Source: Sneathiella sp. (lineage in GTDB: Bacteria; Pseudomonadota; Alphaproteobacteria; Sneathiellales; Sneathiellaceae). From it: a stretch of DNA of 51,794 bases. Positions within the stretch are counted from its first letter, which is position 1. Each line of letters begins with the position of its first letter. Below, piece after piece: positions 35,701-46,606 of the stretch. Below the pieces are notes generated by a model that made no database searches, was not told the DNA's origin, and saw nothing but the letters and a program-made list of their open reading frames with translations. The DNA is taken from positions 1 to 51,794 of the forward strand of contig JAIOYL010000004.1 of NCBI GenBank assembly GCA_021741195.1. The letters run 5' to 3'. The position numbers and the translations under genes are program-made.

Positions 35701-37448
35701 TGTTCATCACTCTCGAGTGTTGAGATATCGCCTTCAGGCAACCCTAATTCGCGAGCCTTGAGAAGCCGCCGCATAATCTTGCCACTGCGGGTTTTTGGAA
35801 GGTTTTTACGAAAGGCGATATCCTTCGGCGCGACAGCAGGGCCAAGCCGCTTGCGGGCATGCCCAATAAGGTCAAGACGCAGATCCTCTCCCGGTACATA
35901 TCCCGGTTTTAAGGCAACAAAGGCTTTGACGATCTCGCCCGCCGTCTCGTCAGGAATCCCAATAACGGCAACTTCCGCGACCGCAGCATGCTCCATCAAG
36001 GCACTTTCGACTTCAAACGGCCCAATCAGGTGCCCCGCACTTTTAATAACATCATCACTTCGTCCGACAAACCAGAAATAGCCGTCAGAATCACGCATTG
36101 CCAGATCGCCGCTCAAATACCATCCATTCGAAAAGCATTTCCGATACCGCTCATCCTCATGAAGATAGCCCCGCATCATTGATGGCCAGCCTGCCTGCAA
36201 GGCCAGTTCGCCAATTCCCAGGGGCTTTGTAATCTCGCGCACACCATTGTCAGATTTTTCGACAATCGCGGCTCTAATGCCCGGCAATGGTTTGCCCATC
36301 GACCCTGGTTTCACATCTACTGAGGCGTAATTGGCAATCATGATACCGCCGGTTTCGGTTTGCCACCAATTATCATGGAAAGGCATCCCAAATGTATCGG
36401 CGCTCCAGATCACGGCCTCCGGGTTCAGGGGCTCGCCAACACTCGCCATAAAGCGTAAATGCGACAGATCGCGGGATTTAACCAGATCAGAACCCGCCTT
36501 CATTAACATTCGGATGGCCGTCGGGGCGGTATACCAAACAGTGACCCGTTCCTCCGCCAGAATTTGATACCAGCGATTGACATCGAATTCCGCTTCGTCA
36601 ACAATCATCGTAACGCCGTTTGTGAAAGGCGCGATAATTCCGTAGGAAGTTCCAGTGATCCAACCTGGGTCCGCCGTGCACCAGTAGATATCATCCGGTC
36701 GCAGATCAAGCGCTATCCGGCCCGTAATATGATGAGCAACAACGGCCTCATGTACATGTACTGCTCCTTTTGGTTTACCAGTCGTCCCACTGGTGAAATG
36801 CAGTAGTGCGGTATCTTCCGGTGCCATGGCTTCAATTCTGAAGTCCTCCTCCGCAGCCGCCATCAGGGCGGTCAGGTTACGCAAGCCCCCATCACTGCCA
36901 TCGCCGTCGATAATAAGGATTTCCTTTAGTTCCGGGAGGTCGTTTCGGAAGGCTTCCACGTTACGCTTGTAAAGTTTTCTTGTGGTAATCAGCACATTGG
37001 CGCCGCCAATTTCCATGCGGGATTTTATGGGCTCCGGCCCAAATGCGGAGAACATTGGACAAAATACGCAGCCTGCTTTGAGAGTGCCTAGCGCCGCAGT
37101 ATAAAGTTCAGGGACACGTCCGAGCAGGGAATATATTCGATCCCCTTTTTTGATACCAAGAGACCGAAGTAAATTGGCAAAGCGGTTACTCATTTCGGAT
37201 AGATCACGATAGGTGAAATCTTTCCGACTCCCATCCTTGGCGATCCATCTTAAGGCAACATTTCCACCATTGCCATTTTGCAAATGGCGATCAATTGCTT
37301 CGTAAGCAATATTGAGCTTGCCGTCGGGAAACCAGCCCAAAAGCGCTCTTGCTGCATCCCAAGAAAAGCCAGCGACCTCTCTGTCATAGTCAGGCATGTT
37401 CGTTTGCCTAATTACATTCAATTGCTTATGAATTATTTTATTGATCAT
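35697..37448 (-). CDS. Acetyl-CoA synthetase-like acyl-CoA ligase (AMP-forming)
   Basis: 583 residues from the ATG at 37448 (GGAAG upstream); Met at 37397 (MPDYDREV) is an alternative and a TTG at 37496 opens the frame. AMP-binding signature [16 protein letters not shown], then [30 protein letters not shown] and the adenylation Lys region [20 protein letters not shown], which matches the short AcsA type (as in Bacillus) more than the 650-residue Acs. It activates acetate or another short acid. First gene of the operon, behind an FNR-type box, feeding the same acyl-CoA pool as the dehydrogenase. Confidence 0.88.
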   Translation of the reverse strand: MINKIIHKQLNVIRQTNMPDYDREVAGFSWDAARALLGWFPDGKLNIAYEAIDRHLQNGNGGNVALRWIAKDGSRKDFTYRDLSEMSNRFANLLRSLGIKKGDRIYSLLGRVPELYTAALGTLKAGCVFCPMFSAFGPEPIKSRMEIGGANVLITTRKLYKRNVEAFRNDLPELKEILIIDGDGSDGGLRNLTALMAAAEEDFRIEAMAPEDTALLHFTSGTTGKPKGAVHVHEAVVAHHITGRIALDLRPDDIYWCTADPGWITGTSYGIIAPFTNGVTMIVDEAEFDVNRWYQILAEERVTVWYTAPTAIRMLMKAGSDLVKSRDLSHLRFMASVGEPLNPEAVIWSADTFGMPFHDNWWQTETGGIMIANYASVDVKPGSMGKPLPGIRAAIVEKSDNGVREITKPLGIGELALQAGWPSMMRGYLHEDERYRKCFSNGWYLSGDLAMRDSDGYFWFVGRSDDVIKSAGHLIGPFEVESALMEHAAVAEVAVIGIPDETAGEIVKAFVALKPGYVPGEDLRLDLIGHARKRLGPAVAPKDIAFRKNLPKTRSGKIMRRLLKARELGLPEGDISTLESDEQ

Positions 37449-37525
37449 ACCATTCTTCCAGCCCTCTCGTTTCCCAGAACCGTTTTCAATAAGCAAAAAT
37501 CTAAGTGACGATATCCACCGCCTCC

Positions 37526-37539
37526 ATGATTTAAATCAA
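37526..37539 (-). promoter_or_regulatory. FNR/FixK-type box upstream of the acyl-CoA ligase operon
   Basis: Minus strand TTGATTTAAATCAT matches TTGAT-N4-ATCAA at nine of ten conserved bases. A TAGATT hexamer lies where a class II -10 box is expected (37498-37503), giving a start near 37491 and a 43-nt leader before ATG 37448. Confidence 0.65.
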
Positions 37540-37645
37540 CGCGCGGATAAAGTGGTGTTAAGCGTATTATAGGCTTTGTTGTCCGTTGGTACAAACGTAG
37601 CAAGGGACATTCATGGATGGACGGCCATGCTGTCGCAAGCCTGTT

Positions 37646-39007
37646 CTAAACACCCGTTGGATATGTTTCATCCATCTCGCCCTCATGCCAGCGCGTCGGA
37701 ATGTTGAGAGGTTCAAGAGCCGTTGTATCGTCGAAATGAAGTAGAAAATCAAACTGCTCGGTCAGGCAGCTAAACAGGTAATGGCTCTGGCGCTCCGTTT
37801 CCGGACGATAAATGACGCCAATCGCGCGCTGCAAATGCGGCTTTGAAAGCAAATCGTTCATTTCATTATCTACGGTCAGGTCGAGCATGAACCGCTTATG
37901 GCTAACCTGGTGAAACAATCGCTCGTAGCTTCCTTCAAATGGCGGGCGGACGCGTTTGCGTTCAGCCGGAGCATCCCAATCCGAGGCCGCCGTTACTTCT
38001 CCCTGACAGGTTGAAAACCCTACCAAAAGTGCATCACTACCATATTTTTCCTTGGCCAGTTGTCCAATATTGAATTCGCCACGCCGGCTCATATCCGTCG
38101 CCGCCGCGTTTCCGATATGTGAATTGTGAGCCCAGACAACTATTTTTGCTTCTCTGTCCAGACGTTTATCCAGGTGGGCCTTGAGGTCACCAAGCGTTTG
38201 AAACATATGTTTATCGCGCTGGTTCCAGGAGCTGTGTCGTGCGCGAAACATAGTCCGATAATAAGCTTCAGCATTCTGCACCAACTTGGCATTCTGTTCG
38301 GCGCAAAAATACTCATCCCCATCGACGATGCCCTTTTTGGTAATATAGTGATGAGCATTTTTCTGTAGGTCGACCAGTTGTGCGACTATTTCCCGTTCAC
38401 AGGTCTTCGTCAAACCAAACTCTGCCGCTTGTCCATATAATTGTGGTTTATGAATAAACTGCGCGAGGCAGCTATATCGCGCTATCGCCCTGAGGGCGGC
38501 ATCCGGATCATGCTCTTCAAGATATTCAACGACGGCATGCGCGGAAGTACTCATGCTGTAAAGATCAAGGCCGAAAAATCCGACAGGACGTCCACGGCGC
38601 CCTTCCGACTGGGCAAGTTTATTAAAATCAGCTAGCCATTTGATGAAATGTAATATTTCAGTATTTGCCCACATCCAGTTTGGAAACCGCTCAAAATGCT
38701 TCAAAGCATCAAGTGCTGAAGTTTCAGAATCAGAATTTGATACGTAGCGGTTAACCTCATAGGCGTCGGGCCAATCCGCTTCAACGGCTATTGCATCAAA
38801 CTCCAATTCATCTATCAATCGCATGGTTATTTCGGCGCGGCTTCGATAAAATTCCCGTGTTCCGTGGCTAGCTTCGCCAATCAGAACGAAATGCTTGCCC
38901 TGTGCAGCCTTTATAATCGGGTCGTAATCGCCAAAAGCACCGCCGAGGGGCATGGCAAATTTTTCGATCGCCTGAACGGTGAGTTCATCGAACTTTATTG
39001 CCGTCAT
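37646..39007 (-). CDS. Erythromycin esterase-like family protein
   Basis: 453 residues of the EreA-like superfamily: IGEASHGTREFYRSRAEIT near the N terminus, VEADWPDAYEVNRYV, the FGLDLYSM segment, WAHNSHIGNA and a C-terminal GVIYRPETERQSHY. The His/Glu residues proposed as catalytic in EreA-type enzymes are present in GEASHG and EADWP. Chromosomal members of this class are widespread and usually not resistance genes; their substrate is unknown. It overlaps the phosphoribosyltransferase gene by 4 bp as the last gene of a three-gene operon. Confidence 0.88.
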   Translation of the reverse strand: MTAIKFDELTVQAIEKFAMPLGGAFGDYDPIIKAAQGKHFVLIGEASHGTREFYRSRAEITMRLIDELEFDAIAVEADWPDAYEVNRYVSNSDSETSALDALKHFERFPNWMWANTEILHFIKWLADFNKLAQSEGRRGRPVGFFGLDLYSMSTSAHAVVEYLEEHDPDAALRAIARYSCLAQFIHKPQLYGQAAEFGLTKTCEREIVAQLVDLQKNAHHYITKKGIVDGDEYFCAEQNAKLVQNAEAYYRTMFRARHSSWNQRDKHMFQTLGDLKAHLDKRLDREAKIVVWAHNSHIGNAAATDMSRRGEFNIGQLAKEKYGSDALLVGFSTCQGEVTAASDWDAPAERKRVRPPFEGSYERLFHQVSHKRFMLDLTVDNEMNDLLSKPHLQRAIGVIYRPETERQSHYLFSCLTEQFDFLLHFDDTTALEPLNIPTRWHEGEMDETYPTGV

Positions 39008-39705
39008 GACGGCCTCCCTTCTGTTCGCGAAACCTTTATTCCGTCGCCCTGAGCTGGCCCGTCAAGACGCCCCCCAAACTGATGAAGCAAAGCAATAACT
39101 TCGGCGTCGGTAACTTGGGTGAAGTCGTCATACCAGGCTCCAACCCCCCTGAATGGATCCGGTCGGGACGGACAGATGAACTCATCCACCTGATGCTCTA
39201 TTTCCGCGCAGGTATCTGTTGCCCCAACCGGAACGGCAACGACAATCTTGCCGGCGTATGCCTTCTTCAAAGCAGATATGGCGGCGCGCATGGTCGCGCC
39301 CGTAGCCAAGCCATCGTCAACGATAATAACAGTTTTATCAGAGAGGTCCGGCATCGGCCTGTTATCGCGATAGAGCTGGTTGCGGCGGTCAAGTTCCGCC
39401 TTTTCACGATGAAGAACTTTTTCAATGTCAGCCTCGCCCAGTCGGAGCTGGGCAATGATGCCCTCATTGAGCACGCACAACTCCCCGACAGAAATGGCAC
39501 CCATGGCAAGCTCTTCCTGTCCCGGTACGCCGAGCTTGCGCACGAGCAGGACATCAAGCGGCAGATGGAGCGCATCGGCAATTTCAGCAGCGATCGGGAC
39601 TCCGCCACGCGGGAGCGCGAAGATGAATACATCATCTCGATTGACATAATCTGCGAGGATCTCCGCCAGAACCTTGCCTGCTTCCTTACGGTTTTTGTAA
39701 CGCAT
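39004..39705 (-). CDS. Phosphoribosyltransferase-family protein
   Basis: 233 residues with the PRPP-binding loop IIVDDGLATGATM (about 130) and ALPRGGVPIA near residue 30; KLGVPGQEELAMGAIS is conserved in this stress-associated group. Members often sit beside erythromycin-esterase-like and dienelactone-hydrolase-like genes, as here, and their substrate is unknown. It overlaps the hydrolase gene upstream by 20 bp and the esterase-like gene downstream by 4 bp. Confidence 0.88.
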   Translation of the reverse strand: MRYKNRKEAGKVLAEILADYVNRDDVFIFALPRGGVPIAAEIADALHLPLDVLLVRKLGVPGQEELAMGAISVGELCVLNEGIIAQLRLGEADIEKVLHREKAELDRRNQLYRDNRPMPDLSDKTVIIVDDGLATGATMRAAISALKKAYAGKIVVAVPVGATDTCAEIEHQVDEFICPSRPDPFRGVGAWYDDFTQVTDAEVIALLHQFGGRLDGPAQGDGIKVSRTEGRPS

Positions 39706-40387
39706 GATCTAACCTTGTATGATGTTCAAACCAATCGGCCGCGGCATAGGCTGCTTTTTCAAGCGCTCCTTTTTCCTCAAACAGGTGCGTGGCCCCCGGA
39801 ACGATGTGAATGCTGGACAATACGTTCAACTTGCCGAGGGCTTGTTCATTCAGGGCCAGAACCTGACGATCGAGCTCCCCAACGATCAGAAGAACGGGAG
39901 CTGTGACTTTCTGTAAATAATTTTCCGCGAGGTCAGGGCGGCCGCCCCGTGATACAACCGCATTGATATCGTCTGTATGTTCCGCCGCCGCGATCAGCGC
40001 CGCCGCCGCTCCTGTGCTGGAGCCAAAATAGCAAACTTGAAGATCCTTTGTATCTTCGTTTCCGTTTGCCCATCTGGTGACATGTTCAAGCCGTTCAGCA
40101 AGCAATGGGATGTCAAATCTCAGATGCCCTGTTCGCTGATCTTCAATGCCTTCTTTTTCACTCAAAAGATCGATCAGAAGTGTTGCCATATTTCGAGAAT
40201 GCAGCACTTCCGCGACGAACCAGTTTCGCGGGCTGAATCTGCTACTCCCGCTTCCATGCGCGAAAATAACGATATTATTCGCTCTGGCCGGGACAGTTAA
40301 CCGCCCTCCCAGACTATCATTGTTTAAAGGAACAGCAACAGTTTTGTCATATATTGGATAAGCAGATTTGCTGTTACCAACTTGCAT
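39686..40387 (-). CDS. Alpha/beta hydrolase (dienelactone hydrolase-like)
   Basis: 233 residues from the ATG at 40387, preceded by AAGGAG; earlier in-frame starts at 40408 and 40444 lack such a site. An alpha/beta-hydrolase fold: IVIFAHGSGSSRFSPRN (oxyanion region), nucleophile elbow FGSSTGAAAAL with Ser, acid in VGELDRQV and His in PGATHLFEE. No signal peptide. It is the first gene of the operon behind a perfect FNR-type box. Substrate unknown. Confidence 0.87.
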   Translation of the reverse strand: MQVGNSKSAYPIYDKTVAVPLNNDSLGGRLTVPARANNIVIFAHGSGSSRFSPRNWFVAEVLHSRNMATLLIDLLSEKEGIEDQRTGHLRFDIPLLAERLEHVTRWANGNEDTKDLQVCYFGSSTGAAAALIAAAEHTDDINAVVSRGGRPDLAENYLQKVTAPVLLIVGELDRQVLALNEQALGKLNVLSSIHIVPGATHLFEEKGALEKAAYAAADWFEHHTRLDHALQKP

Positions 40388-40469
40388 GTTATCTACTCCT
40401 TTTTTCATGATGAGCCGACGCAACAAACATACAGCAGCCAACATTTAGCGGGATGTTGGCTACTCTGCA

Positions 40470-40483
40470 TTGATGTTAATCAA
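40470..40483 (-). promoter_or_regulatory. FNR/FixK-type box upstream of the hydrolase operon
   Basis: TTGATGTTAATCAA is a perfect match to TTGAT-N4-ATCAA. Class II spacing gives a start near 40435 on the minus strand, 48 nt before ATG 40387, with a TAAATG hexamer near 40442-40447 as -10. The symmetry means that plus-strand activation is possible too, but only IS debris lies that way. Confidence 0.72.
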
Positions 40484-40500
40484 TGGAGTGCGGAATAATT

Positions 40501-40885
40501 TTGTCAGAGGGGCGTTGTCAACTATGGGCGCCTCCTGTTCAGGCGTTGTTTGCGCTAAAATGGAAGTTGCAGAACTTCATCGACAGGAGGCGGCCATGAC
40601 AGATATTACGACAATTGGGCTGGATCTGGCAAAGACTGTGTTTCAGGTTCACGGTGCCGATAAGGATGGCAGGCCGGTCTTGCGCAAGAAACTGCGCCGG
40701 GGGCAGGTATTAGGTTTTTTTGCCGCGATCCCCTCGTCCGGATCGGGCTGGAGGCCTGCGGCAGTGCTCATTACTGGGCGCGCAAGTTGCAGGCGCTTGG
40801 TCATGAGGTACGACTGATTCCGCCGCAGTACGTGCAACCGTTTGTGAAGACCAACAAGAATGATGCCTGTGATGCTGAGGCGATT
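40501..40885 (+). mobile_element. Truncated IS110-family element: left end and broken transposase
   Basis: The transposase starts at ATG 40596 (AGGAGG upstream) with TTIGLDLAKTVFQVHGAD, the first acidic motif of the IS110 DEDD domain. The frame is lost between about 40725 and 40745, and the rest (GLEACGSAHYWARKLQALG, then IPPQYVQPFVKTNKNDAC) is in another frame, so one base is missing or two are gained. Homology ends near 40880 where recombinase sequence begins; the C-terminal half with the catalytic serine is absent. The noncoding 40501-40595 is where IS110 elements encode their bridge RNA. Not functional. Confidence 0.8.
40596..40885 (+). pseudogene. IS110-family transposase, frameshifted and 3'-truncated
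   Basis: About 97 codons of what would normally be roughly 320-400. Reading passes from the frame of position 40596 to a second frame after the run near 40730. DEDD motif 1 and the conserved KNDA segment are visible; everything beyond AEAI is replaced by foreign sequence. Confidence 0.8.
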
Positions 40886-41445
40886 CAACGATCGAAGATC
40901 CAGATGACCCGCATTTGGCCCGCGACGCTCTTGGCTCTCTCGTTGAGCAAGTGAAGGCCGTCAAGGCTGAGATTGGCCTGTCCGCCGGTACCATCACGAT
41001 TGATCTAAGCCGCACGGCCCTGGCCGGATTACTGAAGCTGGATGAAGACGCCCCCCACGATAATCGGGACGATATCATTCCGCTTGGGCTTTCCGTCACC
41101 TTACAGCGCAAGGGCGTTGGGGCAAAGCTGGTGATTGCCGGTCATGCCGACAGGCACCGTAAAGTGGATCCGGATCTCTGCCGGTTGATTGCACAGGCCA
41201 GATACTGGTTTGATCAGCTGGCCTCAGGGGAAGCCGGATCCGTGAGGGAAATCGCGAAACGCGAAAAGGTCTTTGATACGGAGATCACCCGGGTGCTTCC
41301 CCTCGCCTTCCTGGCGCCCTCCATCATTGAGGATATTCTCACCGGCCGTCAGCCGGAGATGTTAAATGTTAAATCCCTCAAGAGGAAAAGTCCGCTACCA
41401 ACCGACTGGAATGAGCAACGAAAGCGGCTCGGTTTCCATCAATAG
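40886..41445 (+). pseudogene. Serine recombinase, C-terminal fragment
   Basis: About 185 codons in the frame of ATCGAAGATCC, beginning with no own start; a TTG at 40915 is only a chance initiator. The sequence IPLGLSVTLQRKGV, then DPDLCRLIAQARYWFDQLASG and LPLAFLAPSIIEDILTGRQP, and a final WNEQRKRLGF, are typical of the C-terminal region of large serine recombinases of alphaproteobacterial phages and islands. The catalytic N-terminal domain with the serine is missing. The joint with the IS110 piece lies at about 40878-40890. Confidence 0.75.
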
Positions 41446-41485
41446 TCCATCGTAATATCCCATGAACTGGACCCTGAAACAGGGC

Positions 41486-41540
41486 GGCAGAGACGAATGG
41501 GGAAATCTACAGAATGTGGTTACTATGGAGAGTCTCTGCC
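41486..41540. repeat. Inverted repeat downstream of the recombinase fragment
   Basis: GGCAGAGAC (41486-41494) and GTCTCTGCC (41532-41540) are perfect 9-bp arms with a 37-bp spacer. Placed between the recombinase stop and the tRNA, it may belong to the old element's end; function not known. Confidence 0.45.
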
Positions 41541-41582
41541 ATCACTGAATAACCGCGAAGCCCCCGGAACTGCGGGGTTCAG

Positions 41583-41613
41583 GGGCGAACCTGGATTGGA
41601 CCAAGGTTCGCCC
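41583..41613 (-). repeat. Hairpin immediately downstream of tRNA-Ile2
   Basis: GGGCGAACCT and AGGTTCGCCC form a perfect 10-bp stem with an 11-nt loop, 10 bp past the tRNA 3' end. No U-run follows, so it may be a processing or Rho-assisted stop signal rather than a classical terminator. Confidence 0.55.
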
Positions 41614-41622
41614 GAGAATGAG

Positions 41623-41699
41623 TGGTGGGCCCGGTAGGACTTGAACCTACGACCAGTCCGTTATGAGCGGACGGCTCTAACCAGCTGAGCTACAGGCCC
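41623..41699 (-). tRNA. tRNA-Ile2 (anticodon CAU, lysidine-modified)
   Basis: 77 nt with encoded CCA. Acceptor arm GGGCCTG/CGGGCCC, D arm with AGCTCAGCTGGTTAGAGC, anticodon loop CTCATAA (anticodon at 41663-41665) and T arm with GGTTCAAGTCC. The CAU anticodon would read Met, but the anticodon loop and the GGTC variable region match tRNA-Ile2 types rather than elongator or initiator Met. TilS would convert it to read AUA. It lies downstream of rpoD on the same strand. Confidence 0.9.
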
Positions 41700-41773
41700 T
41701 GAAGATAAGTGCCCCTGATAGGACGCAAATGTCAGTTATTCGTGACTATTTAGCCTGTTAGGCCGCGGGACGC

Positions 41774-41801
41774 AATTGGCGAAATCCATGTTTCGCCAAT
41801 T
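41774..41801. terminator. Perfect hairpin after rpoD
   Basis: AATTGGCGAAA and TTTCGCCAATT form an 11-bp stem with a 6-nt loop, 23 bp beyond the rpoD stop. On the minus strand no U-run follows; on the plus strand TTTT does. It probably ends or attenuates rpoD transcription before the tRNA. Confidence 0.55.
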
Positions 41802-41823
41802 TTGTCTCTAAACCTGGCATTCA

Positions 41824-43893
<2,070 letters not shown>

Positions 43894-43961
43894 AAAATTG
43901 AACTCCTGATTAGTTACCAGTTTCTGTCCCGGGCGCCGAGAGCGATCCGGGTCGTGATTGT

Positions 43962-45851
43962 CTAAATATTTTGCTTGTGTCCGGAAACCAGGCCAAATCC
44001 GTCAAGATCCGCTTCATTTCCCGCAGCTTCCTGCAGAGCCTTCTTCGCCAGTTTTAAGCGTTCGTTATTTTCCACGGTAGTATTTTCCGCCAGCTGACGT
44101 TCCGCGGCCTCAAGCTCCTTTTCGAGTGCTTCCTGCTTATGCCGCGCCAGAATATGCAACCAGCCTCTCAACGCATCCTCATAAGCCGCGTCCGGATCGG
44201 CGAACTTGTCCAGCGCCTTTGTTGTCGGACCTTGTAACCCCTTTACCTGCTCAGACAATTTACGCTTTGCTAAATGGTGCGCCAAGCCCGCATAGTCAAG
44301 AGATGATTCGACCGCCGCAATATCTATTATCGACCGCCGCAGTCTGTCAAGCCGGGGGCTTGAAAGCTGCAGGGCAGCAAAGGTGTCAAAGTAATTTTCC
44401 ATTATTTCAGGGTGGTTTATAACGGTTAGGAGCAAAAGTTCCTCGCGCCGACCGGTCGTCGGCGACGGACCCGGACCGGGCCGGGGTTGCCGGAAATTTC
44501 GCGAATCAGCACTCTGATTCGCGAATCGGCCGAATCGGCGATCCTGCGAGCGCCCGCCAACGGAGCGCTCCGAGGGCATCCGCTTCGGGTGAAAGGCATT
44601 CCATAGCCGGTCCTTGAAATAGCTGCGATAATGCCCCTGAACCGCTGGATCGCTCATCAGATCGCAAACGCCATAGAGCGCCTTTTCAAAGGCGGCTTTA
44701 CGCTCCGGCGTATCAATGGATCGATCCTCCGTCTCTTTTCGCCAGAGAATTTCAGAAAGCGGCAACGCCTTCTCCAGAATATCTTTCATTGCCGCCGCGC
44801 CCTCTTGACGAATCAAATCGTCCGGATCGACCCCTTTTGGCAATAGGGCAAAGCGTAGCGAGTACCCAGGCTTGAGCAACGGCAAGGCTCTTACAGCCGC
44901 ACGCAAAGCCGCGTGCCAGCCCGCCTCGTCCCCATCAAGGCAGAGGATCGGCTCTGCAGCCATCTGCCATAAAATCTTCAACTGGTCCTCTGTAATGGCG
45001 GTGCCAAGCGGTGCGACGGATTGGGCGAAACCACCATCGCTCAAAGCTATCACATCCATATAGCCTTCAGCGACGATAATGGTGCCGGTCTCAAACGCCT
45101 TCTGTCGCGCGGTGGCCATGTTGTAAAGCATATGCCCTTTGTGAAACAGCGGAGTCTCGGGTGAATTCAGGTATTTTGCCGGCGCATCGCCAAGCGCTCT
45201 GCCGCCAAAGGCGATCACCCGGCCGCGCCGGTCCGTGATCGGGAACATCAAGCGGTTGCGGAACCGGTCATAGGTTTCGCGTCCGTCATCGGGCTTGATA
45301 ACGAGCCCGCCTTCGAGCATCGTCGCCTCACTCACCCCGCGGGCAAGAAGGGCTTCTTTCAGCGCCGTTCGGCTCTCGGGCGCAAAGCCGAGGCGAAATT
45401 CGGAAACAGCCTTCTGTGAAACCTGACGGCGGGATAAATACTGCCGCGCGCCTGCTCCCCCTTGTGAAGACAGCTGTGCGGTGAACCAATTCGATGCCAG
45501 TTCCATGACGTCATGGAGGGTGGCAACTCGTTGCTGCCGGGCTTTGTCCTCGGGCCGCTCGACCGGCATCGCCATTCCAGCAATCGCCGCTAATCGCTCA
45601 ACCGCTTCGGGAAAGGAAACGCCTTCGGTTTGTTTGACAAATTCAATCAGGTCGCCGTTGGCGCCGCAGCCAAAACAGTGATAGAAACCCTTCTCTTCAT
45701 TGACGGTGAAGGAGGGTGTTTTCTCGTTGTGAAAGGGACAAAGGCCGGAATATTCACGTCCCTTCTTCGTCAGCCTGGTACGGCGGCCGATCAGATCGGC
45801 GAGACTGACGCGGGCGCGCACCTCATCCATAAACTGCGGCGGAAAGGCCAT
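43962..45851 (-). CDS. dnaG: DNA primase DnaG
   Basis: 629 residues. N-terminal CHC2 zinc finger (Cys38, His41, Cys59, Cys62), the RNA polymerase core with [15 protein letters not shown], Toprim motifs [13 protein letters not shown] and [12 protein letters not shown], and a C-terminal helicase-binding region of about 170 residues after an Arg/Pro-rich linker near 440. It makes RNA primers for replication. It lies between yqeY and rpoD on the same strand, 68 bp before rpoD. Confidence 0.96.
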   Translation of the reverse strand: MAFPPQFMDEVRARVSLADLIGRRTRLTKKGREYSGLCPFHNEKTPSFTVNEEKGFYHCFGCGANGDLIEFVKQTEGVSFPEAVERLAAIAGMAMPVERPEDKARQQRVATLHDVMELASNWFTAQLSSQGGAGARQYLSRRQVSQKAVSEFRLGFAPESRTALKEALLARGVSEATMLEGGLVIKPDDGRETYDRFRNRLMFPITDRRGRVIAFGGRALGDAPAKYLNSPETPLFHKGHMLYNMATARQKAFETGTIIVAEGYMDVIALSDGGFAQSVAPLGTAITEDQLKILWQMAAEPILCLDGDEAGWHAALRAAVRALPLLKPGYSLRFALLPKGVDPDDLIRQEGAAAMKDILEKALPLSEILWRKETEDRSIDTPERKAAFEKALYGVCDLMSDPAVQGHYRSYFKDRLWNAFHPKRMPSERSVGGRSQDRRFGRFANQSADSRNFRQPRPGPGPSPTTGRREELLLLTVINHPEIMENYFDTFAALQLSSPRLDRLRRSIIDIAAVESSLDYAGLAHHLAKRKLSEQVKGLQGPTTKALDKFADPDAAYEDALRGWLHILARHKQEALEKELEAAERQLAENTTVENNERLKLAKKALQEAAGNEADLDGFGLVSGHKQNI

Positions 45852-45929
45852 TTCTACGTCGAACCCCGTTTTTTATATTTAACCGGTTAATTTGTTTTTA
45901 TAGCCGCCAAGCCCATTGATTTTGGATTA

Positions 45930-46388
45930 TCATGCACCAAGCATTTCTTTAACGATAGCGCTCGCTTTCGAAAAATCCATCCGCCCGGGAAATCTTGTTT
46001 TCAGTTCGGCCATGGTCCGCCCCATGTCTTTCAGCCCTTGCGCGCCGATTTCCGCAATCACTTTTTCAACCGCCTTCCTGGTTTCCGCTTCATCAAATTG
46101 TTTCGGCAGGTAATCGGAAATGATATCGATTTCCTCCTGCTCCGATGCCGCAAGATCGATCCGGCCGCCCTTCTCATAGGCGGTAATCGATTCCCGGCGC
46201 TGGCGCACCATCGTCGTCAACATTTGGAGAATCTCTTCGTCTGTGATTCCTTCATCAGCGCCCTTGTCGCGGGCAGCAAGATCTCGGTCCTGGAGGGTGG
46301 CAATGATCAGGCGAAGAGTTGAAATTCTTCGCTTGTCCTTTGATTTCATTGCTTCTTTCAGAGAGTCTTTAATTTTGGTTCGTATCAT
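45930..46388 (-). CDS. yqeY: GatB/YqeY domain protein
   Basis: 152 residues, the usual YqeY length. IRTKIKDSLKEAMKSKDKRR, STLRLIIATLQDRDL and KDMGRTMAELKTRFPGRMD are characteristic. The family resembles the tRNA-binding tail of GatB; its role is not established. Often found just before dnaG-rpoD in alphaproteobacteria, as here, with a 78-bp gap to dnaG. No strong ribosome-binding site is seen before the ATG. Confidence 0.92.
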   Translation of the reverse strand: MIRTKIKDSLKEAMKSKDKRRISTLRLIIATLQDRDLAARDKGADEGITDEEILQMLTTMVRQRRESITAYEKGGRIDLAASEQEEIDIISDYLPKQFDEAETRKAVEKVIAEIGAQGLKDMGRTMAELKTRFPGRMDFSKASAIVKEMLGA

Positions 46389-46505
46389 TAATGTACATAT
46401 CTATTATGGAGAAAGGCGCAATACTAGCCGAAACCGCAATTTATAGCAATCCAATAATTCTTTGTAAGCTATTGATTTTAAACGATTTTTTTTCCATCGA
46501 AAAAC

Positions 46506-46534
46506 TTGACGTGCCCCGTCAAACTCCTTATGTT
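46506..46534 (+). promoter_or_regulatory. Sigma-70 promoter of carAB
   Basis: TTGACG (46506-46511), 17-bp spacer, TATGTT (46529-46534); inferred start near 46541, 66 nt before the carA ATG. The -35 is also the left arm of TTGACG-N5-CGTCAA, an inverted repeat that could be an operator for a regulator of pyrimidine or arginine synthesis. Confidence 0.6.
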
Positions 46535-46606
46535 CCAGCGCAATATCAGCACTAGGCCAGAGGAAAATCGGCTCGGCGGAAATACCGCAAAAGGGTCCCT
46601 ATTATC

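Noticed and set aside
37646-39007. Macrolide-resistance gene
   Set aside because: The erythromycin-esterase-like family is broad and the neighbourhood is metabolic; nothing shows drug hydrolysis.
41623-41699. tRNA-Met (CAU)
   Set aside because: Stem and loop sequence fit tRNA-Ile2 with lysidine better than elongator or initiator Met.
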